From: VSJD01 sp041653875
Lineage (GTDB): Bacteria; Verrucomicrobiota; Kiritimatiellia; JAAZAB01
DNA length: 64,000 bases
Direction of reading: 5' to 3'
Assembly (NCBI GenBank): GCA_041653875.1
Contig: JBAZEM010000012.1
Coordinates: 10,447-74,446 of the forward strand
In this document: in pieces, positions 9,434 through 18,053 of the stretch
Layout: the number at the start of each line of letters is the position of its first letter
Position numbering within the stretch: the first letter of the stretch is position 1
Program-made: the position numbers and the translations under genes
The notes under the pieces: model-generated
What the model was told of the DNA's origin: nothing
Databases searched by the model: none
What the model saw: only the letters and a program-made list of their open reading frames with translations

Positions 9434-9456
9434 GCCCCGCAGCGGGGCGGCTTTTT
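9432..9456 (+). terminator. Probable terminator after cbpB
   Basis: GCCCC/GGGGC hairpin directly after the cbpB stop, followed by GGCTTTTT. The same GC hairpin recurs with the B repeats at 27.5 and 52.1 kb, so it may itself be a dispersed element. Confidence 0.6.
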
Positions 9457-9460
9457 CATA

Positions 9461-9520
9461 ACGCCCGGTGAGGGCACCGGGCCTACAGTATTGTAGGCCG
9501 GGTCCCCTGACCCGGCGGGT
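9461..9520. repeat. Dispersed palindromic repeat C, copy 1
   Basis: CGCCCGGTGAGGGCACCGGG followed by an imperfect inverted partner (CCGGGTCCCCTGACCCGG). It is related to the element at 21962-22081. Confidence 0.7.
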
Positions 9521-9538
9521 TTGGATTTCCTATACATC

Positions 9539-9750
9539 GAGTTAGGCGGCCAAAGGCCGCGACTTTGCCGTTCTCTCGAACGGCGCTACAACGAGCCGGT
9601 GTAGTTGCGGTTCGATAGAACCGCTTAACGCCGTGTGGATTGAATTTCCTTAGCATTGAATTAGGCCGCCGGCAACTATGCCGTTCTATCGAACGGCCTC
9701 TACACCGAGCGGCGTCAGGGGTGTAATTGCGGTTCGACAGAACCGCTGTG
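9539..9750. repeat. Dispersed repeat A, two tandem copies
   Basis: The first copy (9539-9651) is close to the reverse complement of 11447-11565. The second (9659-9750) is a shorter diverged copy. Each carries hairpins of the type GCCGTTCTCTCGAACGGC and GCGGTTCGATAGAACCGC. They fill most of the 358-base gap between cbpB and cobT; nothing else was recognised there. Confidence 0.85.
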
Positions 9751-9791
9751 TCTTGAATTTAACTTAACATGCACACAGGAGGAGAAACCCA

Positions 9792-10847
9792 ATGCAGAAA
9801 AGGAATAAAGCGATTGATTCGATTATGCCCGCCGACCAGGCCCTGAAGCAGAGCGTCCAGGCACACCTTGACGATCTGACCAAGCCCCGCGGCAGTCTCG
9901 GCCGGCTTGAGGAAATCGCCCTGCAATATTGCCTGGCGACCGGAACCGTCAAGCCGGTCCTCGGCAAGAAGAAAATTTTCTGTTTTGCCTGCGATCACGG
10001 CGTGGCGGCTGAAGGCGTTTCGGCTTATCCCAAGGAGGTCACGCCCCAGATGGTCATGAACATGCTCTCCGGCGGCGCCGCGGTTAATGTGCTGGCCCGG
10101 CATGTCGGCGCCGAACTGCTTGTGGTCGATATGGGGGTTGACGATCCGTTGGCGCAGGCGCGGGGACTGTGCCGGAAAAAAATCCGGCGCGGCACCGGCA
10201 ACATCGCCTGCGGGCCGGCCATGACGGTGGACGAGGCCTGGCAAGCCATCGAAATCGGCATCGAGCTGGCGCAGGCCGCGCAGGCGGAAGGTGTCGCCCT
10301 GATCGGCACCGGCGAGATGGGCATTGCGAACACGACCCCATCCTCGGCCTTGCTTGCCGCCTTCCTGGGTTGTCCGGTGGCGGATGTCACCGGACGGGGC
10401 ACGGGCATTGACGACGCCGGCCTCGGTAAAAAAATGGCCGTGATTCAAAAGGCATTGGCAGTCAACAAGCACAGACTTACGGATCCGGTCAATACGCTGG
10501 CGGCTTTGGGCGGTTTTGAAATTGCCGCAATCTGCGGGCTCATTCTGGGAGCCGCCGCCAAGCAGATTCCGGTGGTGGTGGACGGGTTTATCTCCTCGGC
10601 CGGCGCCCTGGCGGCGATCGGCATGAACAAAGCGGTATTGGATTATCTCTTTTTCAGCCACATGTCCCAGGAAAAGGGGCACCGCGTGTTTTTCAAACAG
10701 TTCGGCCTCAAACCGATCCTCGATTTGGACTTGCGCCTGGGCGAGGGCACCGGCGCCGCGCTGGCGTTCCCGGTGATCGAAGCCGCGCTCAAGCTCTACA
10801 ATGAAATGGCGACCTTCAGTTCGGCACATGTGAGCGACAAGGCCTGA
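9792..10847 (+). CDS. cobT: Nicotinate-nucleotide-dimethylbenzimidazole phosphoribosyltransferase
   Basis: CobT transfers phosphoribose from nicotinate mononucleotide to the lower-ligand base, giving the alpha-ribazole phosphate needed to finish cobalamin. At 351 residues it has the usual length. Family signatures are FACDHGVAAEGVSAYP (about 58-73), the Gly-rich NMLSGGAAVNVLAR, GTGEMGIANTTPSSAL, and the C-terminal LRLGEGTGAALAFPVIEA, which contains the catalytic Glu. The start follows AGGAGGAG. No other corrin gene is present, so this copy may serve lower-ligand attachment or remodelling with the rest encoded elsewhere. It is separated from cbpB by 358 bases with a probable terminator, so it is a neighbour of the riboswitch operon rather than a clear member of it. 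Confidence 0.96.
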   Translation: MQKRNKAIDSIMPADQALKQSVQAHLDDLTKPRGSLGRLEEIALQYCLATGTVKPVLGKKKIFCFACDHGVAAEGVSAYPKEVTPQMVMNMLSGGAAVNVLARHVGAELLVVDMGVDDPLAQARGLCRKKIRRGTGNIACGPAMTVDEAWQAIEIGIELAQAAQAEGVALIGTGEMGIANTTPSSALLAAFLGCPVADVTGRGTGIDDAGLGKKMAVIQKALAVNKHRLTDPVNTLAALGGFEIAAICGLILGAAAKQIPVVVDGFISSAGALAAIGMNKAVLDYLFFSHMSQEKGHRVFFKQFGLKPILDLDLRLGEGTGAALAFPVIEAALKLYNEMATFSSAHVSDKA

Positions 10848-10924
10848 CCGGCGGCAGATCCATCCGTTTTGGCTCTACGCGCTTTTTGGCAACGTCTCTC
10901 TCTGCCAATTCCTGCCTTTTTGTA

Positions 10925-10953
10925 TTTCCATTACTGTCCTTCCCTTCTATGAT
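10925..10953 (+). promoter_or_regulatory. Probable promoter of yjbQ
   Basis: TTTCCA at 10925-10930, a 17-nt spacer and TATGAT at 10948-10953. Transcription would start near 10960, on the palindrome that follows. Confidence 0.5.
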
Positions 10954-10957
10954 ACAA

Positions 10958-10978
10958 CGTAAATGAAGTTCATTTACG
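10958..10978. promoter_or_regulatory. Operator-like palindrome upstream of yjbQ
   Basis: Perfect inverted repeat CGTAAATGA-AGT-TCATTTACG, 16 bases before the yjbQ start codon and across the predicted transcription start. It has no T-run, so it looks more like a repressor site than a terminator. Confidence 0.45.
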
Positions 10979-10994
10979 GAAAAGAGGGAGTGAC

Positions 10995-11411
10995 ATGAAA
11001 TCCTATCGCAAGGAACTCTGGATGGAAGTGCCGGCGCGGCGCGGGTTTGTCAATATCACGCCGGAGGTGGAGCGGGCCCTGGCGGCCAGCGGGATTCGCG
11101 AAGGCCTGGTACTGGTGAACGCCATGCACATCACGGCCAGCGTGTTCATTAACGACGATGAAAGCGGCCTGCATGAGGACATGGAGCATTGGCTGGAAAA
11201 ATTGGCGCCGGAAAAGCCGCATTCCCAATATCGTCACAATGGCGCCGAGGACAACGCCGATGCCCATCTCAAACGTTCCGTCATGGGCCGGGAAGTGGTC
11301 ATAGCCGTGACAGCGGGCAAACTGGACTTCGGGCCTTGGGAGCAGATCTTCTACGGCGAGTTCGACGGCAGTCGCCGCAAGCGAGTGCTCATTAAAATCA
11401 TCGGAGAGTGA
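10995..11411 (+). CDS. yjbQ: YjbQ/UPF0047 family protein
   Basis: A 138-residue member of the UPF0047 (YjbQ) family, annotated in other bacteria as a secondary thiamine-phosphate synthase. That activity is weak and the true substrate is uncertain. Family landmarks are HITASVFINDDESGLHED (about 46-63), HNGAEDNADAHLKRSVMG and the ending GPWEQIFYGEFDG. The conserved His residues lie at the metal-like site of the trimer. A good ribosome binding site (GAGGGAG) precedes the ATG. The gene stands alone between cobT and a repeat, with its own promoter and a palindrome at the predicted transcription start, so it is probably regulated separately from the cobalamin genes. Confidence 0.92.
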   Translation: MKSYRKELWMEVPARRGFVNITPEVERALAASGIREGLVLVNAMHITASVFINDDESGLHEDMEHWLEKLAPEKPHSQYRHNGAEDNADAHLKRSVMGREVVIAVTAGKLDFGPWEQIFYGEFDGSRRKRVLIKIIGE

Positions 11412-11446
11412 ATTTTACCGGGGAAAAGCCTGAAATTCTTAACTTG

Positions 11447-11565
11447 ATGTTAAGGAATTTCAATCCACACGGCGGCAAGCGGTTCTATCGAACCGCAACT
11501 ACACCGGCTCGTTGTAGCGCCGTTCGAGAGAACGGCAAAGTCGCGGCCTTTGGCCGCCTAACTCG
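11447..11565. repeat. Dispersed repeat A, copy identical to 27519-27637
   Basis: 119 bp that, read by eye, are identical to 27519-27637, with hairpins GCGGTTCTATCGAACCGC and GCCGTTCGAGAGAACGGC and a third GGCC palindrome. The remaining bases to 11794 hold no gene or RNA that I recognise. Confidence 0.92.
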
Positions 11566-11794
11566 TTTCCCATGAATGTGTACGTAGCCGGCCCGTAAGG
11601 GCATGGATTCTTTGGTGACCCGCGCCCGTAACGCTGGAGCGACTGCAGACAGGCCACAGTATTATTCAGACTTCAGCAAGATTTTCACCGAGACAAGCCC
11701 GCCATAACTACAAGAGTGCGCCCCACTTTTGGGGTGCCAAGCGCATTCATCACTATAATAGCAACACGTTGCATAAAAACAAGTTATGATATTA

Positions 11795-13708
11795 TTATTT
11801 GTTTTTATATTTTATCCATACTGACAAAATGGCAATATCGGCGGGGTTGACTCCTGGAATTCTGGATGCTTGCCCAAGATTATCGGGCCTGATTTTAATA
11901 AGTTTTTGTCGCGATTCATATTTTAAAGTTTTAATTTCATTATAGTCGATCCATGAAGGTATAATGGTGGTTTCGTTTTTGTCCAAACGGGCGATTTGAT
12001 TTTCTTCGCGCGCAATATAACCTTGATATTTTGCGCGAATCTCGATTTGTCGAATAACTTCGTCAGGTAGTTTTTTGGCGCCTGGCAAATCATTGTATTT
12101 CATTTCCGGTCGGCATAGAATTTGAATTAGTGTGTGGTCATCAGAAAATATTTTATCGAGCCTATTCAATTCATTATTGATTTCGACAGTATAACCGGCA
12201 ATCTCATCTATAACCACTTTTGGCACAACACCAATCCTTTTGGCAATATTAAACATTCTGAAAATGGCATTATCTTGTCTGAGCAATAATCTGTGCTCTG
12301 CACGCGAAGTGAACATACGATAGGGTTCATCGATGCCTTTTGTAACGAGATCATCTATCAGCACACCAATATAAGACTCATTCCGACTGAAATGAATCGG
12401 TTTTTCTCCACGAACTTTCATGACAGCATTTATACCGGCCACAAATCCTTGTGCCGCCGCTTCCTCATACCCCGTTGTTCCATTAATTTGACCGGCAAAA
12501 AAGATGTTTTCGACAAGTTTAGATTCAAGTGAATGATTCAATTGCGTTGGGTCGGAATAATCGTACTCAATCGCATATGCATAATGAATAAATTCCGCCT
12601 GTTCGAGCCCTGGTATTGACTTGATTAGTTCTTTTTGAATTTTTTCCGGAAAACTATTGGAAACCCCGTTAGGGTATATTTCCATGGAATGACGTCCTTC
12701 CGGCTCAATGAAAACATGATGCTGTGAACGTCCCGGAAATTTAACAATTTTATCCTCAATTGAAGGGCAATAACGAACTCCTATACTTTTTATATATCCT
12801 CCGTAAAGTGAGCTTTGTGTTAAATTGTCATTAATAATATCATGTGTTTTTTGAGTAGTATGCGTCAAAAAACAAGGCAATTGGTTGCTTCCCGGCAACC
12901 ATGGTCGCATAGAAACATCAAAATGTTCTACGTGGAACATTTTTTTCATCCACTCGATATCAGGCTCGCGATGTTCCACGTGGAACATTTTCAGATCTTC
13001 TTTTGCCGACTTTGAAAACAATGCCGGCGGCTCTACTCCAGGCTGAATGGCCATTTTTGTATAATTAATTGTTCTTTTATCTAATCTCGGAGGAGTGCCT
13101 GTTTTAAAGCGCGCCAGTGAAAACCCCATATTTCTTAATGATTCACTTAATTGAGAAGTCGCTTGTTCGCCATATCTGCCACCAGGAAAACTTCTATTTC
13201 CAATATGAATTGTGCCATTTAAAAAAGTTCCTGCCGCCAATATTATTGTCTTTCCCTCTATCTTACCGCTATTTTTTAACTCGACTCCTCGTAATCGACC
13301 ATTTTCAACCAATATTCCAATAACCAAATCCTCGATAATAACAAGATTTTGAGTGGCAATTAATATAGCCTGCATCCGTAATGAAAATATGGATTTATCG
13401 CATTGAGCACGATACGATTGAACAGCAGGACCTTTCCTGGTATTCAAAATCCTGAATTGAATACCTGTATAATCAGTATTGACAGCGATTTCTCCTCCAA
13501 GCGCATCAACTTCACAAACAAGGTGTGATTTTCCTATTCCGCCAATAGATGGATTACAGGACATGCGGGCGATAGCTTTTCGATCAATTGTAACCAACGC
13601 TGTTTTTGCTCCCATCCTGGCGGAAACAAGAGCCGCCTCACACCCGGCATGTCCAGCGCCAATTACAATAACATCGAATGGAGAATTAACTGTTCGGAAT
13701 GTAGTCAT
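11795..13708 (-). CDS. mnmG: tRNA uridine-5-carboxymethylaminomethyl modification enzyme MnmG
   Basis: FAD protein that with MnmE installs the carboxymethylaminomethyl group on wobble U34 of tRNAs. At 637 residues it is slightly longer than usual. The Rossmann FAD motif is VIVIGAGHAGCEAA at residues 13-26. Further family blocks are SCNPSIGGIGKSHLVCEVDA, GTFLNGTIHIG, FKTGTPPRLD, EGRHSMEIYPNG and FTSRAEHRLLLRQDNA. The extra residues are two MFHVEH peptides at about 241-261, encoded by parS-like sequences. Base composition is clearly more AT-rich than the rest of the window. It lies downstream of mnmE on the same strand with a 202-base gap. The usual followers rsmG, parA and parB are absent here. 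Confidence 0.97.
   Translation of the reverse strand: MTTFRTVNSPFDVIVIGAGHAGCEAALVSARMGAKTALVTIDRKAIARMSCNPSIGGIGKSHLVCEVDALGGEIAVNTDYTGIQFRILNTRKGPAVQSYRAQCDKSIFSLRMQAILIATQNLVIIEDLVIGILVENGRLRGVELKNSGKIEGKTIILAAGTFLNGTIHIGNRSFPGGRYGEQATSQLSESLRNMGFSLARFKTGTPPRLDKRTINYTKMAIQPGVEPPALFSKSAKEDLKMFHVEHREPDIEWMKKMFHVEHFDVSMRPWLPGSNQLPCFLTHTTQKTHDIINDNLTQSSLYGGYIKSIGVRYCPSIEDKIVKFPGRSQHHVFIEPEGRHSMEIYPNGVSNSFPEKIQKELIKSIPGLEQAEFIHYAYAIEYDYSDPTQLNHSLESKLVENIFFAGQINGTTGYEEAAAQGFVAGINAVMKVRGEKPIHFSRNESYIGVLIDDLVTKGIDEPYRMFTSRAEHRLLLRQDNAIFRMFNIAKRIGVVPKVVIDEIAGYTVEINNELNRLDKIFSDDHTLIQILCRPEMKYNDLPGAKKLPDEVIRQIEIRAKYQGYIAREENQIARLDKNETTIIPSWIDYNEIKTLKYESRQKLIKIRPDNLGQASRIPGVNPADIAILSVWIKYKNK
12924..12939. 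other. parS-like centromere site, one mismatch
   Basis: TGTTCTACGTGGAACA inside mnmG differs by one base from the perfect palindrome at 12972. It encodes MFHVEH in the mnmG frame. Confidence 0.75.
12972..12987. other. parS-like centromere site, perfect palindrome
   Basis: TGTTCCACGTGGAACA, extended by A/T to an 18-bp perfect palindrome, matches the known ParB binding consensus (TGTTNCACGTGNAACA). A second site lies 48 bp away. ParB sites usually cluster near oriC. Confidence 0.88.
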
Positions 13709-13734
13709 CTATTTACCGTAACTGTTCAGATAGG

Positions 13735-13890
13735 CACACAGGCACAGAGCACCAAAGGCACAAAGTGAAATAATCTCAAGAAAAACGACTTTTTGCTTGG
13801 CATAAAGCACCTCGAAAATGATATGCGACGGACATTCAATTACAATATTTGGATGTTATCACGGAAACTTTGCGCCTCTGTGCCTCTGCC
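13735..13890. repeat. Inverted GGCACAGAGGCAC-type repeats between mnmG and mnmE
   Basis: AGGCACACAGGCACAGAG near 13733 and the inverse-type GCGCCTCTGTGCCTCTGCC near 13871 flank the gap. No gene was seen. Confidence 0.55.
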
Positions 13891-13910
13891 ATTTTATACC
13901 TGATTAGCAA

Positions 13911-15278
13911 CTATTTACCAATGCAAAATCGAGAAAAAATAGAATTTAATAATTCGGAGTGATAAATTTTACCAGTTATCTGTCCTAAAGATTCAACTGC
14001 AAATCTTAAATGGGAAACCGCCAGAATAATGGATTCATCTTGCCCTGAGACCATAATTTTTAATGCTTTTTCAATATCAGTATAAGATTTTTGAAGAACC
14101 TTTTTATGACGCTCGGAAATTATTGCATGTGGCTGACCTGAATAGGTAACCCCTAATTGTTCTATTATTTTTTCCTTTATTTCTTTAAGTCCTTTTCCTG
14201 CATTGAGTTGGGATTGTATATTAATAAATCCTGATATGTATCTTTCTTGAATTAGCGCGCCTAAATCAATCTTATTTATAATGACGATAGCTTTTTCAGT
14301 CTTTAATGATTTTAGATTGGAAACGTCTTCATTATCCAGCGGCATAGAAGCATCTATTATGTATAAATGAAGGTCTGCTTTCTGCATGTGATTCCTGGCG
14401 CGCTTGATCCCTTCTTGTTCGATCGCGCAGGTTGCGGTTCGTAAGCCGGCGGTGTCGACAAGCCGGATAGGAACCCCTTCCAAGATAATCGTCTCCTCAA
14501 TGGTATCGCGGGTCGTTCCCGGAACTGGTGAAACAATGGCCCGGTTCTTACCAAGCAACGCATTCAGCAAGGTGGATTTTCCGACATTCGGCCGCCCGGA
14601 TATGACGACTAACGCGCCCTCACGCAACAAATGCCCTTCTTCCCAGGTTTTCAGCAGACTGTCGATTTGTTCCAGAATCCTATTCACATGCGCGGTTGTC
14701 TCGGGAATAAGCGCGGGGGGGGCATCATCCTCCGAAAAATCCAGCGCCGCTTCAAGATCGGAGCACACGCGGACTACATTGTCGTAAATAGCGTTAAAAG
14801 AATCACTTAGGCCCCCTTCGAGCTGTTCGACAGCCGCCGCGGCGCTTCGATCCGATTGTGATCGAATCAGGTCGAGAACCGCTTCGGCCTGAACCAGGTC
14901 AATGCGGCCGTTTAAAAACGCCCGTCTTGTAAATTCGCCCGGCTCGGCTATGCGTACACCCAAAGTTAATATTGTCTGCAGAATGCGCCGCGCGGAAACA
15001 AAGCCTCCATGGCACTGAATTTCCACCACATCTTCGCGCGTGTAACTGTGCGGGGCGCGCATAACGAGCAAAACGGCTTCATCAAGGGCGCGCGCGCCGG
15101 ATTTGACAAGGCCGCGCAGAAAAACGCCGGGGGCCCGGCGCGATGGCGGCGCCCCGGTATTGGAAAAAATGCGGTCGGCTACCGCCAGGCTTCTATCTCC
15201 TGAAATACGAATAATGGCGATTCCGGCCTCACCCGGCGCCGTAGCGATGGCTGCGATGGTATGGGACTGGTCATTCAT
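13911..15278 (-). CDS. mnmE: tRNA modification GTPase MnmE
   Basis: GTPase partner of MnmG in wobble uridine modification. It is 455 residues, normal for the family. The N-terminal tetrahydrofolate-binding domain starts AIATAPGEAGIAIIRISG. The G domain has G1 GRPNVGKST at 228-236, then PGTTRDT, DTAGLR and NKIDLG. The C-terminal signature ends FCIGK with the conserved Cys. The N-terminal two-thirds is GC-rich like the surroundings, but from about 14390 to the 3' end (last ~155 residues) it becomes AT-rich like mnmG. The gene is apparently intact despite this switch. Confidence 0.97.
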   Translation of the reverse strand: MNDQSHTIAAIATAPGEAGIAIIRISGDRSLAVADRIFSNTGAPPSRRAPGVFLRGLVKSGARALDEAVLLVMRAPHSYTREDVVEIQCHGGFVSARRILQTILTLGVRIAEPGEFTRRAFLNGRIDLVQAEAVLDLIRSQSDRSAAAAVEQLEGGLSDSFNAIYDNVVRVCSDLEAALDFSEDDAPPALIPETTAHVNRILEQIDSLLKTWEEGHLLREGALVVISGRPNVGKSTLLNALLGKNRAIVSPVPGTTRDTIEETIILEGVPIRLVDTAGLRTATCAIEQEGIKRARNHMQKADLHLYIIDASMPLDNEDVSNLKSLKTEKAIVIINKIDLGALIQERYISGFINIQSQLNAGKGLKEIKEKIIEQLGVTYSGQPHAIISERHKKVLQKSYTDIEKALKIMVSGQDESIILAVSHLRFAVESLGQITGKIYHSELLNSIFSRFCIGK

Positions 15279-15428
15279 CGAAGAGAGATTCTTGCAAATT
15301 TCGTTGGTTTTGCAATCATGGACCGGAAGTTACTTAAATGTTTTAACCGCCGGCGGCCGGCGGTGTATTCGCCGAGTAGTTTCGATCGGAAAATAAACGG
15401 ACGGCCGAGGGCGGACAACAGAAGATAA

Positions 15429-16637
15429 ATGAAAATTCTTTTTCTGACAAAACTACTGCCGAACCCCCTGGGGATCAGCGGATCCATCATTATTTATAAT
15501 CGCATCCGTTACCTGGTGGAATGCGGTCATCAGGTGAGCTTGCTTTCATTCGTTCGCCCGGAAGATGAGCCCTATGTGGCGGCGATCCGTCCGCTGGTGG
15601 CGGAGCTCGAACTGCTTCCGGCGCCGCAGGCGGAATCGCCGCTCAAACGTTTCGCCTATCAATTGTTTTCCACCATACCCTCGCCGTTTCGCGAGATGCG
15701 CGCCTGGACCATGCGTCACCGCGTGGGCGAGATGGTAGAGCGCGCCCACGTTCACGTGGTCATTGCCGAGTTTTCCGCCATGGGGCAATATCTGTATCGC
15801 AACCCGTATCTGCCCGCAGTGCGCCGCATCATTTCCTGTCACGAGTGCTGCACAAAAGCCCTTGCGATGGCCATCCGCTTCCATCGTTGGTCGCCCGCGG
15901 GTCTGATGAAACAGGCCGGATTCAGCCAGGTGCAACGGTACGAATTTGCCATGTACCACAATGCGGATCATATCCTGGTGCTCACGTCCCAGGAACGCCA
16001 TGTTCTCTTGAACTACGCGCCTAATCTCCGCGTCACCGTGGTGCCGCACGGCGTGGATGTGAATTATTATTCGCTGTCACCAATGGCCGGACGGGAAGAA
16101 AGCCTGATTTTTGTCGGCTACTATTTTAACGAATCCAACCGGGATGCCGTCCATTGGTTTGTGCGCACAGTCTGGCCACAGCTGAAAAAAACGCGCCCGC
16201 AACTCAGGTTTTATATCGTCGGACGGGGCGCCACGTCATCGATCCGGGACCTGGCGCGGCACGACCCGCAAATTGTGGTCACGGGGGAAGTCCAGGATAT
16301 CCGGCCGTACCTGGCCAGGGCCAGGGTCTTTATTTGTCCAATCCGCATGGGCTCCGGATTTCGCGCCAAGATTTTGGAAGCGATGGCCAGCGGCGTGCCG
16401 GTGGTTTCAACCTCGCTGGGCGCGGAAGGCATTCCCTCCGGGGGCGGCGAAACGCTTCTGCTGGCGGATACGCCCGCACAAATGTTGAGATGTGTGCGCC
16501 TGTTGCTTATGGACGCCGAAATGGGCGCGAACATGGCCGCCAAAGCCCGGGAACTGGTGGTCAATCGCTTCGCCCGCAAAAACGGGATGGACGCGCTCAA
16601 TCGCGTAGTCAACGATGTGGTCGCGGGGCGGGATTAA
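15429..16637 (+). CDS. GT4-type glycosyltransferase
   Basis: A 402-residue GT-B glycosyltransferase of family 4. The N-terminal acceptor domain begins MKILFLTKLLPNPLGISGS. The C-terminal nucleotide-sugar domain has VPHGVDVNYY, VGYYFNESNRDAVHWF and the donor-site motif GSGFRAKILEAMASGVPVV, whose two Glu/Lys positions are typical of the family. Such enzymes build capsule, exopolysaccharide or lipopolysaccharide on the cytoplasmic side of the membrane. The sugar cannot be told from sequence. It is transcribed away from mnmE. Its last 29 bases overlap the 3' end of the convergent methyltransferase gene. Confidence 0.88.
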   Translation: MKILFLTKLLPNPLGISGSIIIYNRIRYLVECGHQVSLLSFVRPEDEPYVAAIRPLVAELELLPAPQAESPLKRFAYQLFSTIPSPFREMRAWTMRHRVGEMVERAHVHVVIAEFSAMGQYLYRNPYLPAVRRIISCHECCTKALAMAIRFHRWSPAGLMKQAGFSQVQRYEFAMYHNADHILVLTSQERHVLLNYAPNLRVTVVPHGVDVNYYSLSPMAGREESLIFVGYYFNESNRDAVHWFVRTVWPQLKKTRPQLRFYIVGRGATSSIRDLARHDPQIVVTGEVQDIRPYLARARVFICPIRMGSGFRAKILEAMASGVPVVSTSLGAEGIPSGGGETLLLADTPAQMLRCVRLLLMDAEMGANMAAKARELVVNRFARKNGMDALNRVVNDVVAGRD

Positions 16638-17910
16638 CGGCGCGTTTCATCCGGGCAATGAACATGCCGTTGCTGTCGGCCTTCCAGGGCCAGATCCAGA
16701 CTTGCCCCGGCGTCGGTTGCCCGTCCAGGGGATGCGGCGCCGGCTCCAGTTGAAAATCAGGGCGCGCGCCGAGGAAGGCGGTAATCATCGCCTTGGTCTC
16801 CGCCTGCGTCAAGGTGCATACGGCATAAACCAGGCGGCCGCCAGGGCGCACTTTATCGGTGCCGGCCAACAGGAGCTGTTCCTGGATGATCCGCAGCTGG
16901 GCGATGCCGCACTCCGTGGTGCGCCAGCGGGCATCGGGATTGCGCGCCCAGGTGCCGATGCCCGAACAGGGCGCATCGATCAAGACGCCGTCAAAGCATT
17001 GGCCCGGCGCGGGATCCCTGGTCCCATCCCAGGCGAGACACTCGATTATGTTCCGGCGTCGGCTGCGGGCGCGCTGTCGCAGTGCGTCCAAGCTTCCAGA
17101 GCGCACATCCGTGGCAAGAATCGCGCCGGTGTTTTTCATAAGGTCGGCCAAGTGCAGGCTCTTGCCTCCGGCGCCGGCGCAGACGTCCCACCAATGTTCC
17201 CCGCGCGCGGGCGCGCAGATCCAACCGACACATTGGGAGGCCAAGTCCTGGATTTCGAAAGGGACTTCCGCGGAGAGACGTTCCAGGTCGGGCGCGCCCT
17301 GCAAACGGATTGCGCCGGCAATTTGCGGATGAGCGGACGCCGGGATCGCATGCCGCGCCAGCGCGGCGGACATCCGTTCCTGAGCATCGCGTTCCACCCG
17401 GACCCAGGTTGGCGGCCGAACCTGGAACGCCTGGATACATTGCCGAAGATGCGCGCCTTGTTCCGTATCGTGAGGCGCATACAACCGGGCGGACAGCCAG
17501 GCCGGCGTCAACTGCTCGATGGCGGGCGGCGGCGTCCCGAGCCAATGACCGGCCTGCTTCGCTTTCTCCTCTACAGTCATGCCGCCGGCAGGCTGCGGGC
17601 TCAAGCGGATCGATCGGCTCTGTTCGGCCAGGAGCGTCGCCGCCGGATGGGTTTCCATGGCATCCAACATATAAGCCATGGCGCAACGCGCCGGTTCCAA
17701 CGGCGCCAGCCAGCCCCGCCAGCGAAACCATGAAAAAACCAGCGCGGAAAAAAACCGCCGGTCGCGCGAGCCAAATTCCGGATGCTCCCGATAATAACGG
17801 CGCAGGGTCTGGTCGGCGGGATGGCCCCGGCCCACCGCCTCTTCCAGTTGCCGGATCAAGGGCTCGGCCAGTTCGGCTTGTTTACGGGCGGCTTTGGGTG
17901 GCAAAGTCAT
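16609..17910 (-). CDS. RsmB/NOP-family rRNA cytosine methyltransferase
   Basis: SAM-dependent RNA 5-methylcytosine methyltransferase of the RsmB/Nop2/Sun type, 433 residues from the ATG at 17910 (MTLPPKAARKQAELAEPL). Open frame extends to 17997, with another ATG at 17961, but the resulting N-terminus is low-complexity. The SAM site is DVCAGAGGKSLHLADLM. The two catalytic Cys are in DAPCSGIGTW and YAVCTLTQAE. It has a NusB-like N-terminal region that is poorly conserved, so whether the target is 16S C967 is not certain. It is convergent with the GT4 gene, overlapping by 29 bases. Confidence 0.9.
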   Translation of the reverse strand: MTLPPKAARKQAELAEPLIRQLEEAVGRGHPADQTLRRYYREHPEFGSRDRRFFSALVFSWFRWRGWLAPLEPARCAMAYMLDAMETHPAATLLAEQSRSIRLSPQPAGGMTVEEKAKQAGHWLGTPPPAIEQLTPAWLSARLYAPHDTEQGAHLRQCIQAFQVRPPTWVRVERDAQERMSAALARHAIPASAHPQIAGAIRLQGAPDLERLSAEVPFEIQDLASQCVGWICAPARGEHWWDVCAGAGGKSLHLADLMKNTGAILATDVRSGSLDALRQRARSRRRNIIECLAWDGTRDPAPGQCFDGVLIDAPCSGIGTWARNPDARWRTTECGIAQLRIIQEQLLLAGTDKVRPGGRLVYAVCTLTQAETKAMITAFLGARPDFQLEPAPHPLDGQPTPGQVWIWPWKADSNGMFIARMKRAVNPAPRPHR

Positions 17911-18053
17911 GGCCTGCAATCTACACCCGGCGGCCGCTGGCGGCAATCCGGTTGTTTTCATCCTTGCCGGACCGGAAGCCAATATGGTAGCTTTCAACTA
18001 CGAGGCGTTGGCGGTGTCGGCCGCCGGTTGCCGGAACAACAAGGGGATTCATT

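Noticed and set aside
9539..9750. Repeated palindromes considered as a CRISPR array
   Set aside because: Repeats are not regularly spaced, spacers are not unique, and no cas gene is present.
10886..10922. TTGGCA/TGCCAA hairpin after cobT as a terminator
   Set aside because: Stem of only six pairs and the T-run is 10 bases away; not strong enough to list.
11566..11794. Gap before mnmG examined for RNase P RNA, SRP RNA or tmRNA
   Set aside because: None of the conserved core motifs could be found.
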